A stretch of 64,000 bases of DNA from SIG565 sp045651765. GTDB taxonomy: Bacteria > Bacillota > Clostridia > Oscillospirales > Acutalibacteraceae. The position numbers and the translations under genes are program-made. How positions within the stretch are numbered: position 1 is the first letter of the stretch; every line of letters starts with the position of its first letter. Of the stretch, positions 37,955 through 47,213 are shown piece by piece. Where the stretch lies: the NCBI GenBank assembly GCA_045651765.1, contig JAZRSY010000024.1:62001-126000 (forward strand). The letters are read 5' to 3'. The notes beneath the pieces were generated by a model. That model saw only the letters and a program-made list of their open reading frames with translations. It made no database searches and was not told the DNA's origin.

Positions 37955-38485
37955 ATGAGTATTGAATTACAAGCAGAAAAAATTGCAAAAGAAATTTGCG
38001 AAACCGCTAATCTAAAAGAAGGCAATATATTAGTTGTTGGTTGTTCCAGCAGCGAAGTTTGCGGCGGTAAAATCGGAAATAACTCTAACGAAGAAATTGG
38101 AGTTCAAATTTTTAATGGTATTAACAAAGAACTTACAAAGCGCGGCGTTTTCTTAGCCGCACAATGTTGCGAGCATTTAAATAGGGCAATTATTATTGAA
38201 AAAGAAGCGTTGCCTTTGTTTTGCGAAATCGTTAATGTTGTGCCGCAAATAAAGGCGGGCGGTTCGTTCGCTACAGCGGCTTATAACGGCTTTAAAAACC
38301 CTGTTGCTGTTGAGTTAATTAAAGCCGATGCCGGATTAGATATTGGTTTTACACTTATTGGTATGCACCTTAAAAATGTTGCAGTACCACTACGCCTTAA
38401 TAATAATAAATTAGGCAGCGCAACAGTTCTTGCCGCTTATACCAGACCAAAATATATTGGTGGGGAAAGGGCCTGCTATAAATAA
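37955..38485 (+). CDS. DUF436/UPF0340 family protein (YwlG-like)
   Basis: 176 residues, soluble. VVGCSSSEVCGGKIG and LAAQCCEHLNRA are the conserved Cys/Ser-rich motifs of the family that includes Bacillus YwlG. Its function is unknown. It is the last gene of the aromatic operon, 16 bases after DAHP synthase, and may be there only for shared transcription. Family assignment is confident, role is not. Confidence 0.85.
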   Translation: MSIELQAEKIAKEICETANLKEGNILVVGCSSSEVCGGKIGNNSNEEIGVQIFNGINKELTKRGVFLAAQCCEHLNRAIIIEKEALPLFCEIVNVVPQIKAGGSFATAAYNGFKNPVAVELIKADAGLDIGFTLIGMHLKNVAVPLRLNNNKLGSATVLAAYTRPKYIGGERACYK

Positions 38486-38512
38486 AAAAGACCGTTTTAA
38501 CGGTCTTTTTTT
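38485..38512. terminator. Bidirectional terminator at the end of the aromatic operon
   Basis: AAAAAGACCGT, loop TTTA, ACGGTCTTTTTTT. The convergent small membrane gene ends inside it. Confidence 0.9.
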
Positions 38513-38805
38513 GCTTTTTTGGGTTTTATAATGCTGTCTATTATTTTTCTAATAAAAAGAGTAATCGCGATGCACAGTGGCCAAAACGGTGTGAATGGCC
38601 CTGCCCAAAAGGCTAACACCAGGCTGAACGCCGTTATAAAATGAATTTTTCTATCTGTAAAAAACAAACCTAATCCTACTAAAAAAACACACAACAAAAA
38701 TAAGGAAGAGGCAACAATTAATAAAATTACAAAGTTATGCCAATCTTTAACTTGCTCCCAAATCCATTTAAAAAAATTTTTAATTTTCGTTAAAATTTTT
38801 CCCAT
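38497..38805 (-). CDS. Small hypothetical membrane protein
   Basis: 102 residues with two or three hydrophobic spans (VILLIVASSLFLLCVFLVGL, ITAFSLVLAFWAGPFTPFW, LCIAITLFI) and basic ends (KKAKKDR). No recognised family. AAGGT precedes the ATG. It stands alone and is convergent with the aromatic operon. The aromatic-rich FWAGPFTPFWPLC segment may be useful for finding relatives. Confidence 0.6.
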   Translation of the reverse strand: MGKILTKIKNFFKWIWEQVKDWHNFVILLIVASSLFLLCVFLVGLGLFFTDRKIHFITAFSLVLAFWAGPFTPFWPLCIAITLFIRKIIDSIIKPKKAKKDR

Positions 38806-38905
38806 AAAATTTACCTTAAATTTTTTTATAATTTTAACTTAAAAATTTTAAAAAATCAATATTAAATTTTTTTAAATTTAGTTTTTCTAAACTCTTTTAA
38901 AACTG

Positions 38906-38934
38906 TTGACAAACTTCACCAAAAAAGGTATAAT
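38906..38934 (+). promoter_or_regulatory. xpt promoter, full consensus
   Basis: TTGACA, 17 bp, TATAAT. The leader is only about 40 nt and holds no purine riboswitch. Confidence 0.85.
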
Positions 38935-38980
38935 TTTAACATAATATTAACAATTTATTAAAAAATAAAGGGTGGTTATT

Positions 38981-39553
38981 TTGCAACTTTTAGAGGAACG
39001 CATTTTAAAAGACGGTGAAATTCTGCCCGGCAATGTTTTAAAGGTTGATAGTTTTATTAATCACCAAATGGATGTTGCTTTTATTTCAAAATTATGTCAA
39101 GAATTTTATAGACTTTACAAAGATAGTAATGTTACTAAAATAATTACCATCGAAGCCTCAGGAATTGGCATTGCATGTTTGGCTGCCCTTCAATTTAATG
39201 TGCCAATGGTTTTTGCCAAAAAGTCAAAAAGTTCTAATATTTCTGATAATTTTTATTGTTGCGATGTTGAATCTTATACACACGGCACTACCAATAAGGT
39301 AATTATTTCCAAAGAATTTATAAACCCTGACGATAGGGTTTTACTTATAGATGATTTTTTGGCAAACGGAAAAGCCTTGTTTGGCCTTAAAACCCTCGTA
39401 GAAATGGCCGGTGCTACGGTTGTAGGAGCAGGTATTGTTATTGAGAAGGGTTTTCAGCCAGGTGGCGAGCTTCTTCGCAAAAGCGGGCTTAGGGTTGAAT
39501 CTTTAGCCATAATTAAATCTATGTCGGTAGAATACGGTATTTCTTTTATTTAA
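38981..39553 (+). CDS. xpt: Xanthine phosphoribosyltransferase
   Basis: Purine salvage enzyme making XMP from xanthine and PRPP, 190 residues. NVLKVDSFINHQMD near the start and the PRPP loop VLLIDDFLANGKALFGL are diagnostic, followed by IVIEKGFQPGG. I start at TTG 38981 after AAGGGTGG, since MQLLEERI then aligns with the usual start of Bacillus Xpt. The GTG nine bases upstream lies in the Shine-Dalgarno sequence. The nucleoside transporter genes follow. Confidence 0.93.
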   Translation: MQLLEERILKDGEILPGNVLKVDSFINHQMDVAFISKLCQEFYRLYKDSNVTKIITIEASGIGIACLAALQFNVPMVFAKKSKSSNISDNFYCCDVESYTHGTTNKVIISKEFINPDDRVLLIDDFLANGKALFGLKTLVEMAGATVVGAGIVIEKGFQPGGELLRKSGLRVESLAIIKSMSVEYGISFI

Positions 39554-39609
39554 TTTGTTTAAAAAAGCGGTTGGCTTTTTTAATAAATATTTAATTTTGG
39601 AGGAAAAAA

Positions 39610-40806
39610 ATGAAAAAGATTCTCGCACTTTTACTTGCCGTTGTAATGCTCTTTTCATTAGCAGCTTGTGGCGGCGCATCTAATGGCGATGACATCAAAG
39701 TAGGCTTTATTTGCTTACACGATGAAAAATCGACCTACGACCTTAACTTCCTTAATGGTGTTACCGAAGTTAAAGCCCAACTCGGTCTTAAAGATGACCA
39801 AGTAATTGTTAAAACCAATATTCCTGAAGGCGACGAATGCTACCAAGCTGCAGCTGACCTTGTTGACCAAGGTTGCGACGTTATTTTCGCTAACTCTTTC
39901 GGCCACGAGTCATTCATGATTAAGGCTGCTAAAGAATTTCCTGAGGTAGAATTCTGCCATGCTACCGGTACCCGTGCTCACACCGAAGGCCTTGCTAACT
40001 ATCATAACGCTTTTGCTTCTATTTACGAAGGCCGTTATTTAGCAGGTGTTGCTGCCGGTTTAAAACTTAACGAAATGATTGCTGCTGGCAAATTCAGTGC
40101 CAACGAAGCTAAAATGGGCTATGTTGGTGCATTTACCTATGCTGAAGTTATTTCGGGTTACACCTCTTTCTATCTTGGTGCAAAATCTGTTTGCCCAACC
40201 GTAACCATGGACGTTCAATTTACAGGTTCTTGGTACGATGCTCCAGAAGAAAAGAACGCAGCCGAAGCTTTAATTGCTGCTGGTTGTAAACTTATTAGCC
40301 AACACGCTGACTCTATGGGTGCTCCTTCTGCTTGCGAAAACGCCGGTATTCCTAACGTTTCTTACAACGGAAGCACTGTAGAGGCTTGTCCAAATACATT
40401 TATTGTATCTTCTAGAATTAACTGGGCTCCTTACTACAAATACATGATTGAAACCGTTAAAGAAGGTGGCAAAATTGCTGCTGACTGGACCGGTGGTATT
40501 GCAGAAGGCTCTGTAGTTCTTACCGATATTAACACTAAAGCTGCCGCAGCTAACACTGCTGAAACCTTAAAAACTGTTACCGACGGCATTAAAGCCGGTA
40601 CTGTTAAGGTTTTTGATACCAAAAACTTTACTGTTAACGGTGCTGCACTAGCTGCAGACCACAAAGCAGACGTAGATACCGATGATAATTATACTCCTGA
40701 TACATCAGTAGTTATTAACGGAATCTTCGAAGAATCTAAGTTCCGTTCTGCTCCTTATTTTGACCTTCGTATTGATGGAATTAAACTCCTCAACGAGAAG
40801 TTCTAA
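39610..40806 (+). CDS. BMP/PnrA-family lipoprotein, nucleoside-binding
   Basis: 398 residues. The signal peptide ends in the lipobox SLAACGG, so Cys20 (roughly) is lipid-anchored outside the membrane. IKVGFICLHDEKSTYDLNF begins the binding fold, with GCDVIFANSFGHESF, GVAAGLKLNEM and LISQHADSMGAPSACENAG typical of basic membrane protein family solute receptors. The following ATPase and permeases are of the NupOPQ kind, which supports purine nucleosides as substrate. Codons are strongly biased and C-ending, like fusA and tuf, pointing to very high expression. Confidence 0.92.
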   Translation: MKKILALLLAVVMLFSLAACGGASNGDDIKVGFICLHDEKSTYDLNFLNGVTEVKAQLGLKDDQVIVKTNIPEGDECYQAAADLVDQGCDVIFANSFGHESFMIKAAKEFPEVEFCHATGTRAHTEGLANYHNAFASIYEGRYLAGVAAGLKLNEMIAAGKFSANEAKMGYVGAFTYAEVISGYTSFYLGAKSVCPTVTMDVQFTGSWYDAPEEKNAAEALIAAGCKLISQHADSMGAPSACENAGIPNVSYNGSTVEACPNTFIVSSRINWAPYYKYMIETVKEGGKIAADWTGGIAEGSVVLTDINTKAAAANTAETLKTVTDGIKAGTVKVFDTKNFTVNGAALAADHKADVDTDDNYTPDTSVVINGIFEESKFRSAPYFDLRIDGIKLLNEKF

Positions 40807-40823
40807 TTATCTAAGTTTTTAAC

Positions 40824-40900
40824 AATAGGCGGGGCTATTGCTCCGCCTATTTCCTAAAATTTAAACCCGATAAGTGCAAATATATTTTGCCTTTATCGGA
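40824..40900 (+). promoter_or_regulatory. Two hairpins between receptor and ATPase genes
   Basis: AATAGGCGG/CCGCCTATT (40824-40851) and CCGATAA/TTATCGG with inner GCAAA/TTTGC (about 40868-40899). They have weak T tails. They could stabilise the receptor mRNA or attenuate read-through, giving more receptor than transporter. Confidence 0.55.
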
Positions 40901-40933
40901 TTTAAATTTATTTTTATTTTTGGAGGTGCCTTC

Positions 40934-42475
40934 TTGAATAATAATTTAGCTTTAGAATGCCGTAATATAACTAAAACCTTTGGTAGGGTTTATGCCAATA
41001 AAAATTGCAGCTTAGATGTTAAAAAAGGCGAAATACTCGCTATTTTAGGAGAAAACGGCAGCGGGAAAACAACCCTTATGAATATGGTGGCCGGTATCTA
41101 TTTCCCAGATTCAGGCCAAATTTTTGTAAACGGGCAAGAGGTATTAATTCGTTCCCCAAAAGATGCCTTTGAACAAAAAATTGGTATGATACACCAACAT
41201 TTTAAATTAGTAGATGTTTTTTCTGCGGTTGAAAATATTGCCCTTGGTGTAGATGATGGTAATAAATATAAACTTTCTAATATTACAAAAAAGGTAATAG
41301 AAATTACACAACGCTACGGATTTATTATTGACCCAGAAAAAAAGATTTACGATATGTCGGTTTCTGAAAAACAAACGGTAGAAATTATTAAGGTTTTATA
41401 CCGTGGTGCTGATATTTTAATATTAGATGAACCTACCGCAGTTTTAACCCCTCAAGAAACTGAAAAACTTTTTGCAGTTCTTCGCCGTATGCGTGAAGAC
41501 GGTAAATCTATTATTATCATTACCCACAAAATGCACGAAGTTTTATCAATTTCTGACCGTGTTGCAGTATTGAGAAAGGGCGAACATGTTTCTACCGTTA
41601 ATACTGCCGAAACCAACGAAACCGAGCTTACTGAAATGATGATGGGCGAAAAAATAAGTCTTGATATAACTCGTAGTGAGCCTGTAAATTCTGTTCCTCG
41701 TTTAGAAGTAAAAAATATTACGAGCTTTAACGAAGAAGGCCGTAAGGTTTTAGACGATATTTCGTTTACTGCATATTCAGGTGAAATTTTAGGTATTGCA
41801 GGCATTGCCGGTAGTGGTCAAAGGGAACTTTTGGAATCGATTGCAGGTTTACATAATCTTGCTGAGGGTGAGATTACATATTTTGACCCAATCACAAATA
41901 ATATTGAAAATTTACGCGATAAAACTCCACTACAAATTCGCGATTTAGGCGTTAGGCTTTCCTTTGTCCCTGAAGACCGTTTAGGTATGGGCCTTGTTGG
42001 CAATATGGATATCATTGATAATATGATGTTACGAAGCTACACAAAGGGTAAATCGGCATTTTTAGAGCGAAAAGAACCTAAAGATTTAGCCGATAAAATT
42101 ATTAAAGATTTAAATGTTGCTACACCAGGCGCTACAACTCCCGTAAGGCAACTTTCGGGTGGTAATGTCCAAAAGGTTCTTGTAGGCCGTGAAATTGCTT
42201 CTTCACCGTCAGTTTTAATGGCAGCATACCCTGTAAGGGGATTAGATGTTAACGCCTCATACACAATATATAACCTTTTAAACGAACAAAAAGTTAGTGG
42301 TGTTGCCGTAATTTTTGTTGGCGAAGATTTAGATGTTCTGTTAGAACTTTGCGACAGAATTTTAGTTATAAACTCGGGTAAAATTACCGGTATTGTTGAC
42401 GGCAGAACCGCCAAAAAAGAAGAGATTGGTTTATTAATGGTTAAATCGACCGAAACAGAAGGGGAGGAAAAATAA
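40934..42475 (+). CDS. ABC transporter ATP-binding protein, double cassette (nucleoside uptake)
   Basis: 513 residues with two ABC domains. The first has Walker A GENGSGKTT, Q-loop region IHQHFKLV, a divergent signature (SVSEKQ) and Walker B ILILDEPT. The second has a degenerate Walker A (GIAGSGQRE), canonical LSGGNVQK and LMAAYPVRGLD without the catalytic Glu. Such asymmetry is normal in the RbsA/NupO subfamily and is not damage. The start is TTG 40934, seven bases after GGAGG. The stop overlaps the next ATG (TAATG). Confidence 0.93.
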   Translation: MNNNLALECRNITKTFGRVYANKNCSLDVKKGEILAILGENGSGKTTLMNMVAGIYFPDSGQIFVNGQEVLIRSPKDAFEQKIGMIHQHFKLVDVFSAVENIALGVDDGNKYKLSNITKKVIEITQRYGFIIDPEKKIYDMSVSEKQTVEIIKVLYRGADILILDEPTAVLTPQETEKLFAVLRRMREDGKSIIIITHKMHEVLSISDRVAVLRKGEHVSTVNTAETNETELTEMMMGEKISLDITRSEPVNSVPRLEVKNITSFNEEGRKVLDDISFTAYSGEILGIAGIAGSGQRELLESIAGLHNLAEGEITYFDPITNNIENLRDKTPLQIRDLGVRLSFVPEDRLGMGLVGNMDIIDNMMLRSYTKGKSAFLERKEPKDLADKIIKDLNVATPGATTPVRQLSGGNVQKVLVGREIASSPSVLMAAYPVRGLDVNASYTIYNLLNEQKVSGVAVIFVGEDLDVLLELCDRILVINSGKITGIVDGRTAKKEEIGLLMVKSTETEGEEK

Positions 42476-43575
42476 TGTTTAAAAATGCTTTAAAAAATAA
42501 AACCCCTTTAATTCGTGTTGTAAAACGTGGCCGAGATGCATTGCCTTGGCAATTTGGCATTTTAGTTCGCGCTATTGCAATAATTTCTGCTTTGATTGTA
42601 TCGGGCATAATTATAATGATGCTTTCAGGTAAAAACCCAATAGAAGTTTATGCCTCTATGTTTGATGGCGTTTTTGGAACACCCCGCAGAATTTGGAACA
42701 CATTGCAAAACACTGTGATTTTACTCTGCATTTCTTTGGCTGTAACACCGGCATTTAAAATGCGATTTTGGAATTGCGGTGCCGAAGGTCAAGTTTTAGT
42801 TGGCGGTTTGGCTACCGTTTCGGTTATGATGTTTTTAGGAGATAAATTACCTTTACCTTTACTTTTAGTGATAATGCTTGCAGCAAGTGTTTTAGCCGGT
42901 ATGATTTGGGCTTTAATTCCTGCAGTTTTCAAATCTATTTGGAACACAAACGAAACACTTTTTACCCTTATGATGAACTATGTTGCCATACAGTTAGTTG
43001 CTTATTTTTTAAAGGTTTTTGCAAAAGATGGCTCGGGTGTTTTAAAACCAATGCCACAATTTGGTTTGCCCGTTATTGGAAAGTATCAATTTTTATTAAA
43101 TATAATTATTGTTGCTGTTGTTACAGTAATTGTTTATATTTACCTTAAATATTCAAAACACGGCTACGAAATTTCGGTAGTAGGAGAGAGCGAAAACACA
43201 GCAAAATATATTGGTATTGGTGTTAAAAAGGTTATTATAAGAACATTGGCGGTTTCGGGTGCAATTTGTGGTATAGCCGGCTTATTATTAGTTGGCGGTA
43301 CCGACCATACCATTAGCACTTCAACCGTTGGCGGCCAAGGCTTTACCGCAATAATGGTTTCTTGGCTTGCTAAATTTAACCCTATATATATGGTTTTAAC
43401 ATCTTTTTTAATAGTATTTCTTGACAGAGGTGCTGGCCAAATTGCCACAAAATTCAGCATACCAAGTTCTATTTCTGATATTGTAACCGGTATTATTTTG
43501 TTATTTATTATTGGCTGCGAATTTTTCCTAACTTATAAAATTGTAATTTCAAAATCCGGAAGGGAGGAAAAGTAA
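42475..43575 (+). CDS. ABC transporter permease (NupP/BmpB-type)
   Basis: 366 residues with about nine membrane helices. FWNCGAEGQVLVGGL and NETLFTLMMNYVAIQ are conserved in the branched permease family of sugar and nucleoside importers. GESENTAKYIGIGVKK is the cytoplasmic coupling loop contacting the ATPase. It overlaps its neighbours on both sides by one base (TAATG), so stoichiometric translation is likely. Confidence 0.92.
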   Translation: MFKNALKNKTPLIRVVKRGRDALPWQFGILVRAIAIISALIVSGIIIMMLSGKNPIEVYASMFDGVFGTPRRIWNTLQNTVILLCISLAVTPAFKMRFWNCGAEGQVLVGGLATVSVMMFLGDKLPLPLLLVIMLAASVLAGMIWALIPAVFKSIWNTNETLFTLMMNYVAIQLVAYFLKVFAKDGSGVLKPMPQFGLPVIGKYQFLLNIIIVAVVTVIVYIYLKYSKHGYEISVVGESENTAKYIGIGVKKVIIRTLAVSGAICGIAGLLLVGGTDHTISTSTVGGQGFTAIMVSWLAKFNPIYMVLTSFLIVFLDRGAGQIATKFSIPSSISDIVTGIILLFIIGCEFFLTYKIVISKSGREEK

Positions 43576-44531
43576 TGTTAGCTTTTATTGTAAGTGCTAT
43601 TAGGCTTGGAATGACCTTGCTTTTTGGTTCAACTGGAGAAACTATTACAGAAAAATCCGGCCACCTAAATTTAGGTATACCCGGTATAATGTGTGTAGGA
43701 GCCTCTTGCGGTTGTTATGCAGAGTATATTTATATTGATTCAGTAGTTTCTAAAGGGCTTGAAATTAACCCTATTTTAGCTGTTTTAATTCCTGTGTTAG
43801 CTACCTTGATTGGTGGCGCAATTATGGGCGTTTTATTTAGCTTCTTAACTGTTACTTTACATGCTAACCAAAATGTTACCGGTCTTGCTATAACAACACT
43901 CGGTGTTGGTATTTCAGATTATATGATTGACAAAACCGATTTAATTTATATTAGAGGCGCAGCTTATTTTAAGGCATCATTACCATTTGCCAGTAAATTA
44001 GGATGGTTTGGCGAAGTATTTTTCTCGCACGGAGTTTTGGTTTATTTAGCAATTATAATTGCCGTTGTTACTTCATTTATATTAAATCGCACCCGTATAG
44101 GTCTGCACCTGCGTGCAGTGGGGGAGAATCCTGCAACTGCTGACGCTGCCGGTATTAATGTATCTTTGTATCGCTATGTTGCTACATCCATTGGTTGTGG
44201 AATTGCAGGTTTGGGTGGTTTATCATTCATTATGGATTATTTAAACGGTAACTGGGAATATGTAATTGATGATATTGGTTGGTTAGCCATAGCATTGGTT
44301 ATTTTTACAGTATGGAAACCAAACTTTGCTATTATTGGCTCAATTATTTTTGGTGGACTTTATATTGCAAGCAGTTATATAACAGGTGTTAGCTTTGCAG
44401 GTAAGGAATTATTTAAAATGCTACCATATATTGTTACAATAATTGTTTTAATATTTACAAGTATGCGCAGCAAAAAGAAAAATCAACCACCGCAAAGTTT
44501 AGGCTTACCATATTTTAGAGAGGAAAGATAA
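43575..44531 (+). CDS. ABC transporter permease (NupQ-type)
   Basis: 318 residues with about eight helices, partner of the preceding permease. GETITEKSGHLNLGIPGIM near the start and the coupling loop LRAVGENPATADAAGINV are typical. GGAGG lies just inside the end of the previous gene. The gene completes a receptor-ATPase-permease-permease importer. Confidence 0.92.
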   Translation: MLAFIVSAIRLGMTLLFGSTGETITEKSGHLNLGIPGIMCVGASCGCYAEYIYIDSVVSKGLEINPILAVLIPVLATLIGGAIMGVLFSFLTVTLHANQNVTGLAITTLGVGISDYMIDKTDLIYIRGAAYFKASLPFASKLGWFGEVFFSHGVLVYLAIIIAVVTSFILNRTRIGLHLRAVGENPATADAAGINVSLYRYVATSIGCGIAGLGGLSFIMDYLNGNWEYVIDDIGWLAIALVIFTVWKPNFAIIGSIIFGGLYIASSYITGVSFAGKELFKMLPYIVTIIVLIFTSMRSKKKNQPPQSLGLPYFREER

Positions 44532-44560
44532 GGTAACTTTACCTCTTGAAATTTAACCAC

Positions 44561-44592
44561 CAATTATACAAAATGAATATTTTGTATAATTG
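44561..44592. terminator. Perfect 14-bp inverted repeat after the transporter operon
   Basis: CAATTATACAAAAT, loop GAAT, ATTTTGTATAATTG. A weak T-containing tail follows. It may terminate the operon. Being 100 bases before a tyrosine recombinase gene, it could also be a recombinase site, but the dif consensus is not recognisable. Confidence 0.5.
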
Positions 44593-44693
44593 AGGGGATT
44601 AGTTTTATAGGTTTTTGATAGTTTTACAGCGTTTTAACCGTTTTTACATTAGTTTTTGTTTTTTTATAAATTATTATTTTAGAGGTTTTTATT

Positions 44694-45677
44694 TTGAAAC
44701 ACGAACAATTTTTAAGTTTACCTTTAATACTTCGAAATTTTTTAGCTTATAACGAAACTATTAAAGGTAAATCTTCTAAATCAATTGATGAATATTGTTT
44801 TGATTTACAAACATTTTTTAGATACCTTCTATTAACTAAAGGTCTTGTATCGTCTGAAATCGAGTTTGAAGAAATTGATACTTCTGCAATTAATATAGAA
44901 ATTTTAAAAACTGTTACCTTAACCGACCTTTATGCCTTTTTAGTATATTGTAAAAACGAACGAAATAATAATGCGGCTACCAGAGCTCGCAAAGCTTCAA
45001 CCCTTAGAATATTTTTTAGATATTTAACTTTACAAGAACATTTGTTAGAGGTTAACCCGGCCGAACTTTTAGAATTGCCTAAAACAAAACAAAGTTTGCC
45101 CAAACACCTAACCTTAGAAGATTCTATTAATTTATTAAGGTCAGTCGAAGGTCAAAATTCAGAACGTGATTATTGCATTTTAACATTGTTTTTAAATTGT
45201 GGCTTAAGGCTTTCTGAACTAGTTGGATTAAATCTTTCTGATATTAAATCGGATGGTTCTTTAAGGGTTTTAGGTAAAGGTAATAAAGAAAGAATTGTAT
45301 ATTTAAATGAGGCTTGCGTTAATGCTATAAATGCATATTTGCCTGTACGCCCTAACGAAGGTGTTCCTGCCAATTATAAAAACGCGCTGTTTATAAGCCG
45401 TAATATGCGCAGAATCAGCAATAAAACCGTACAACATATTGTAAAAACATATTTAGAAAAATCCGGCCTTGGTAATATGGGTTATTCTACACATAAATTA
45501 AGGCATACGGCAGCTACACTTATGTACCAACAAGGCAATGTTGATGTGCGTGTTTTAAAAGAAATTTTAGGCCACGCAAACCTTGGCACAACACAAATTT
45601 ACACACATGTTGCAAATAAACAAATTGAAAACGCCATTAATTCTAACCCGTTGGCTAATGTTAAAAAAGAAGATTAA
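44694..45677 (+). CDS. Tyrosine recombinase, XerC/XerD type
   Basis: 327 residues. The N-terminal SAM-like DNA-binding domain is followed by a catalytic domain with Arg in NCGLRLSELVGL, Lys in LGKGNKER, HKLRHTAATLM, LGHANLGTTQIYTHV and the Tyr nucleophile in that last block. All catalytic residues are present. Length and motifs fit a Xer-like chromosome dimer resolvase. An integrase is less likely, as no phage or plasmid genes adjoin. The start is TTG after AGAGG. Confidence 0.87.
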   Translation: MKHEQFLSLPLILRNFLAYNETIKGKSSKSIDEYCFDLQTFFRYLLLTKGLVSSEIEFEEIDTSAINIEILKTVTLTDLYAFLVYCKNERNNNAATRARKASTLRIFFRYLTLQEHLLEVNPAELLELPKTKQSLPKHLTLEDSINLLRSVEGQNSERDYCILTLFLNCGLRLSELVGLNLSDIKSDGSLRVLGKGNKERIVYLNEACVNAINAYLPVRPNEGVPANYKNALFISRNMRRISNKTVQHIVKTYLEKSGLGNMGYSTHKLRHTAATLMYQQGNVDVRVLKEILGHANLGTTQIYTHVANKQIENAINSNPLANVKKED

Positions 45678-45706
45678 AAGCACCGCAAAAGCGGTGCTTT
45701 TTTTAT
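45677..45706. terminator. Bidirectional terminator, recombinase/spoIVA
   Basis: AAAGCACCGC, loop AAAA, GCGGTGCTTT, T run on both strands. Confidence 0.9.
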
Positions 45707-47181
45707 AAAATTATACAAACTAAACCATTACAACCTTCGTTAATAACCCTTTCAAGCGTTTCTTGCAGGCGCATTCTGGCATCAGACGGCATGTGTGCGA
45801 GTTTTGCATGCAAACCTTCGTTAACGAGCTCATGAAGGGACTTACCGAATATATTAGAATCCCAAATTTTTACGGGATTTTCTTCAAATTCTTGTAATAA
45901 ATATAAAATTAAATCTTCACTTTGTTTTTCTGAACCTACAATTGGGCTAACTTCGGTGGCAATATTTGCTTTCATCATATGAATTGATGGTGCTGAAGCC
46001 TTCAGTCTAACTCCATAACGGCCCCCCTGCCTCATTATTTCGGGTTCTTCTAATTTTAATTCTTCTATAGAAGGCATTACAATGCCATAACCTGTAGCTT
46101 CAACCTCATCTAAAGCGCTTTTAAAATGCATATATTCTTTTTTAATTTTAGCAAGCTCTATTAAGGTTGAAAGTAATTCTTTTTCGGTGTTTATTTTAAG
46201 TCCCGTAGATTCTTCTAATATTTTATAAAATAAATTTTTATTTATAGAAATATTAACTTCTGCCGTGCCGCTGCCTAAATTTATATTATTAATTTTGCTG
46301 TTTTCAATATGTTCATTTTGAAGTATTGAGTTTTTAAATTGATTAATATCCCTAATTTTGTTAATTTTTTGGCAAGAATCTTTAACGGAATCTGTAATTT
46401 TTGCCCTTAACCAATGTTCAAGCGGTAAACTGTTAATCCATAAAGGAAAATTAACATCAATTTCTTTAATTGGGAATTCATATAAAATATTGCCTAAAAT
46501 ATTGTAAATATCGCCGTCTGTAAGGTCTAAACAGTTTACCGGTATAACCGATACTCCATATTTTTCAGAAAGTTGCAGGGCTAAATTTTGCGCTGATTCT
46601 CCGTTAGGCTCTAAACAATTTAAAACAACAACAAAGGGTTTATTAATCTCCCTTAACTCCCCTATTACTCGCTCTTCAGCTTCGGCATATTCTTCACGCG
46701 GTATTTCACCAATCGAGCCATCGGTAGTAACTACTAAGCCAATGGTTGAATGTTCGGTGATTACTTTATTTGTTCCAATTTCAGCAGCCATATTAAAAGG
46801 AATGGGCTCGTTATACCAAGGTGTCATAACCATTCTTGGTTGTTCGTTTTCAATATAACCCAAAGAACTTGGAACGATGTAACCCACACAATCTATTAGC
46901 CTTACACTTAAATTAGCAACATCATCTAAATTGATTTTAACGGCATTTTCGGGTATGAATTTTGGCTCGGTTGTCATAATGGTGCGGCCACCTGAAGATT
47001 GCGGCAATTCATCTTGAGCTCTTTCTCTTTCAAAATCGCCATTTATATTTGGTAAAACAATTTTTTGCATAAATTGTTTAATAAAAGTGGATTTCCCTGT
47101 TCTGACAGGACCCACAACTCCAATATAAATATCTCCGCCTGTTCTTGTTGCAATATCTTTATAAATATTAGTTTTTGTCAT
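45703..47181 (-). CDS. spoIVA: Stage IV sporulation protein A, spore coat basement ATPase
   Basis: 492 residues, the same length as the Bacillus protein. DIATRTGGDIYIGVVGPVRT followed by GKST is the P-loop. SGGRTIMTTEPKFIPENA and the region around EHSTIGLVVTTDGSIGEIPR are SpoIVA-specific. The protein polymerises on the forespore surface with ATP hydrolysis as the base of the coat. I start at ATG 47181 behind GGAGG, not at 47199. It lies downstream of lysC-lysA on the same strand. Confidence 0.97.
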   Translation of the reverse strand: MTKTNIYKDIATRTGGDIYIGVVGPVRTGKSTFIKQFMQKIVLPNINGDFERERAQDELPQSSGGRTIMTTEPKFIPENAVKINLDDVANLSVRLIDCVGYIVPSSLGYIENEQPRMVMTPWYNEPIPFNMAAEIGTNKVITEHSTIGLVVTTDGSIGEIPREEYAEAEERVIGELREINKPFVVVLNCLEPNGESAQNLALQLSEKYGVSVIPVNCLDLTDGDIYNILGNILYEFPIKEIDVNFPLWINSLPLEHWLRAKITDSVKDSCQKINKIRDINQFKNSILQNEHIENSKINNINLGSGTAEVNISINKNLFYKILEESTGLKINTEKELLSTLIELAKIKKEYMHFKSALDEVEATGYGIVMPSIEELKLEEPEIMRQGGRYGVRLKASAPSIHMMKANIATEVSPIVGSEKQSEDLILYLLQEFEENPVKIWDSNIFGKSLHELVNEGLHAKLAHMPSDARMRLQETLERVINEGCNGLVCIIL

Positions 47182-47213
47182 AAAAAATCCTCCGGTCATT
47201 TTCCTTTTGGTAA

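Noticed and set aside
38935..38980. Purine riboswitch expected before xpt
   Set aside because: The leader from the consensus promoter is only about 40 nt and has no aptamer blocks.
40934..42475. Apparent loss of Walker motifs in the second ABC domain
   Set aside because: This asymmetry is normal for the double-cassette sugar/nucleoside importer ATPases.
44561..44592. dif site
   Set aside because: The arms do not resemble known Firmicutes dif half-sites and the 4-nt centre is too short for the usual 6-8 bp; kept only as an inverted repeat.
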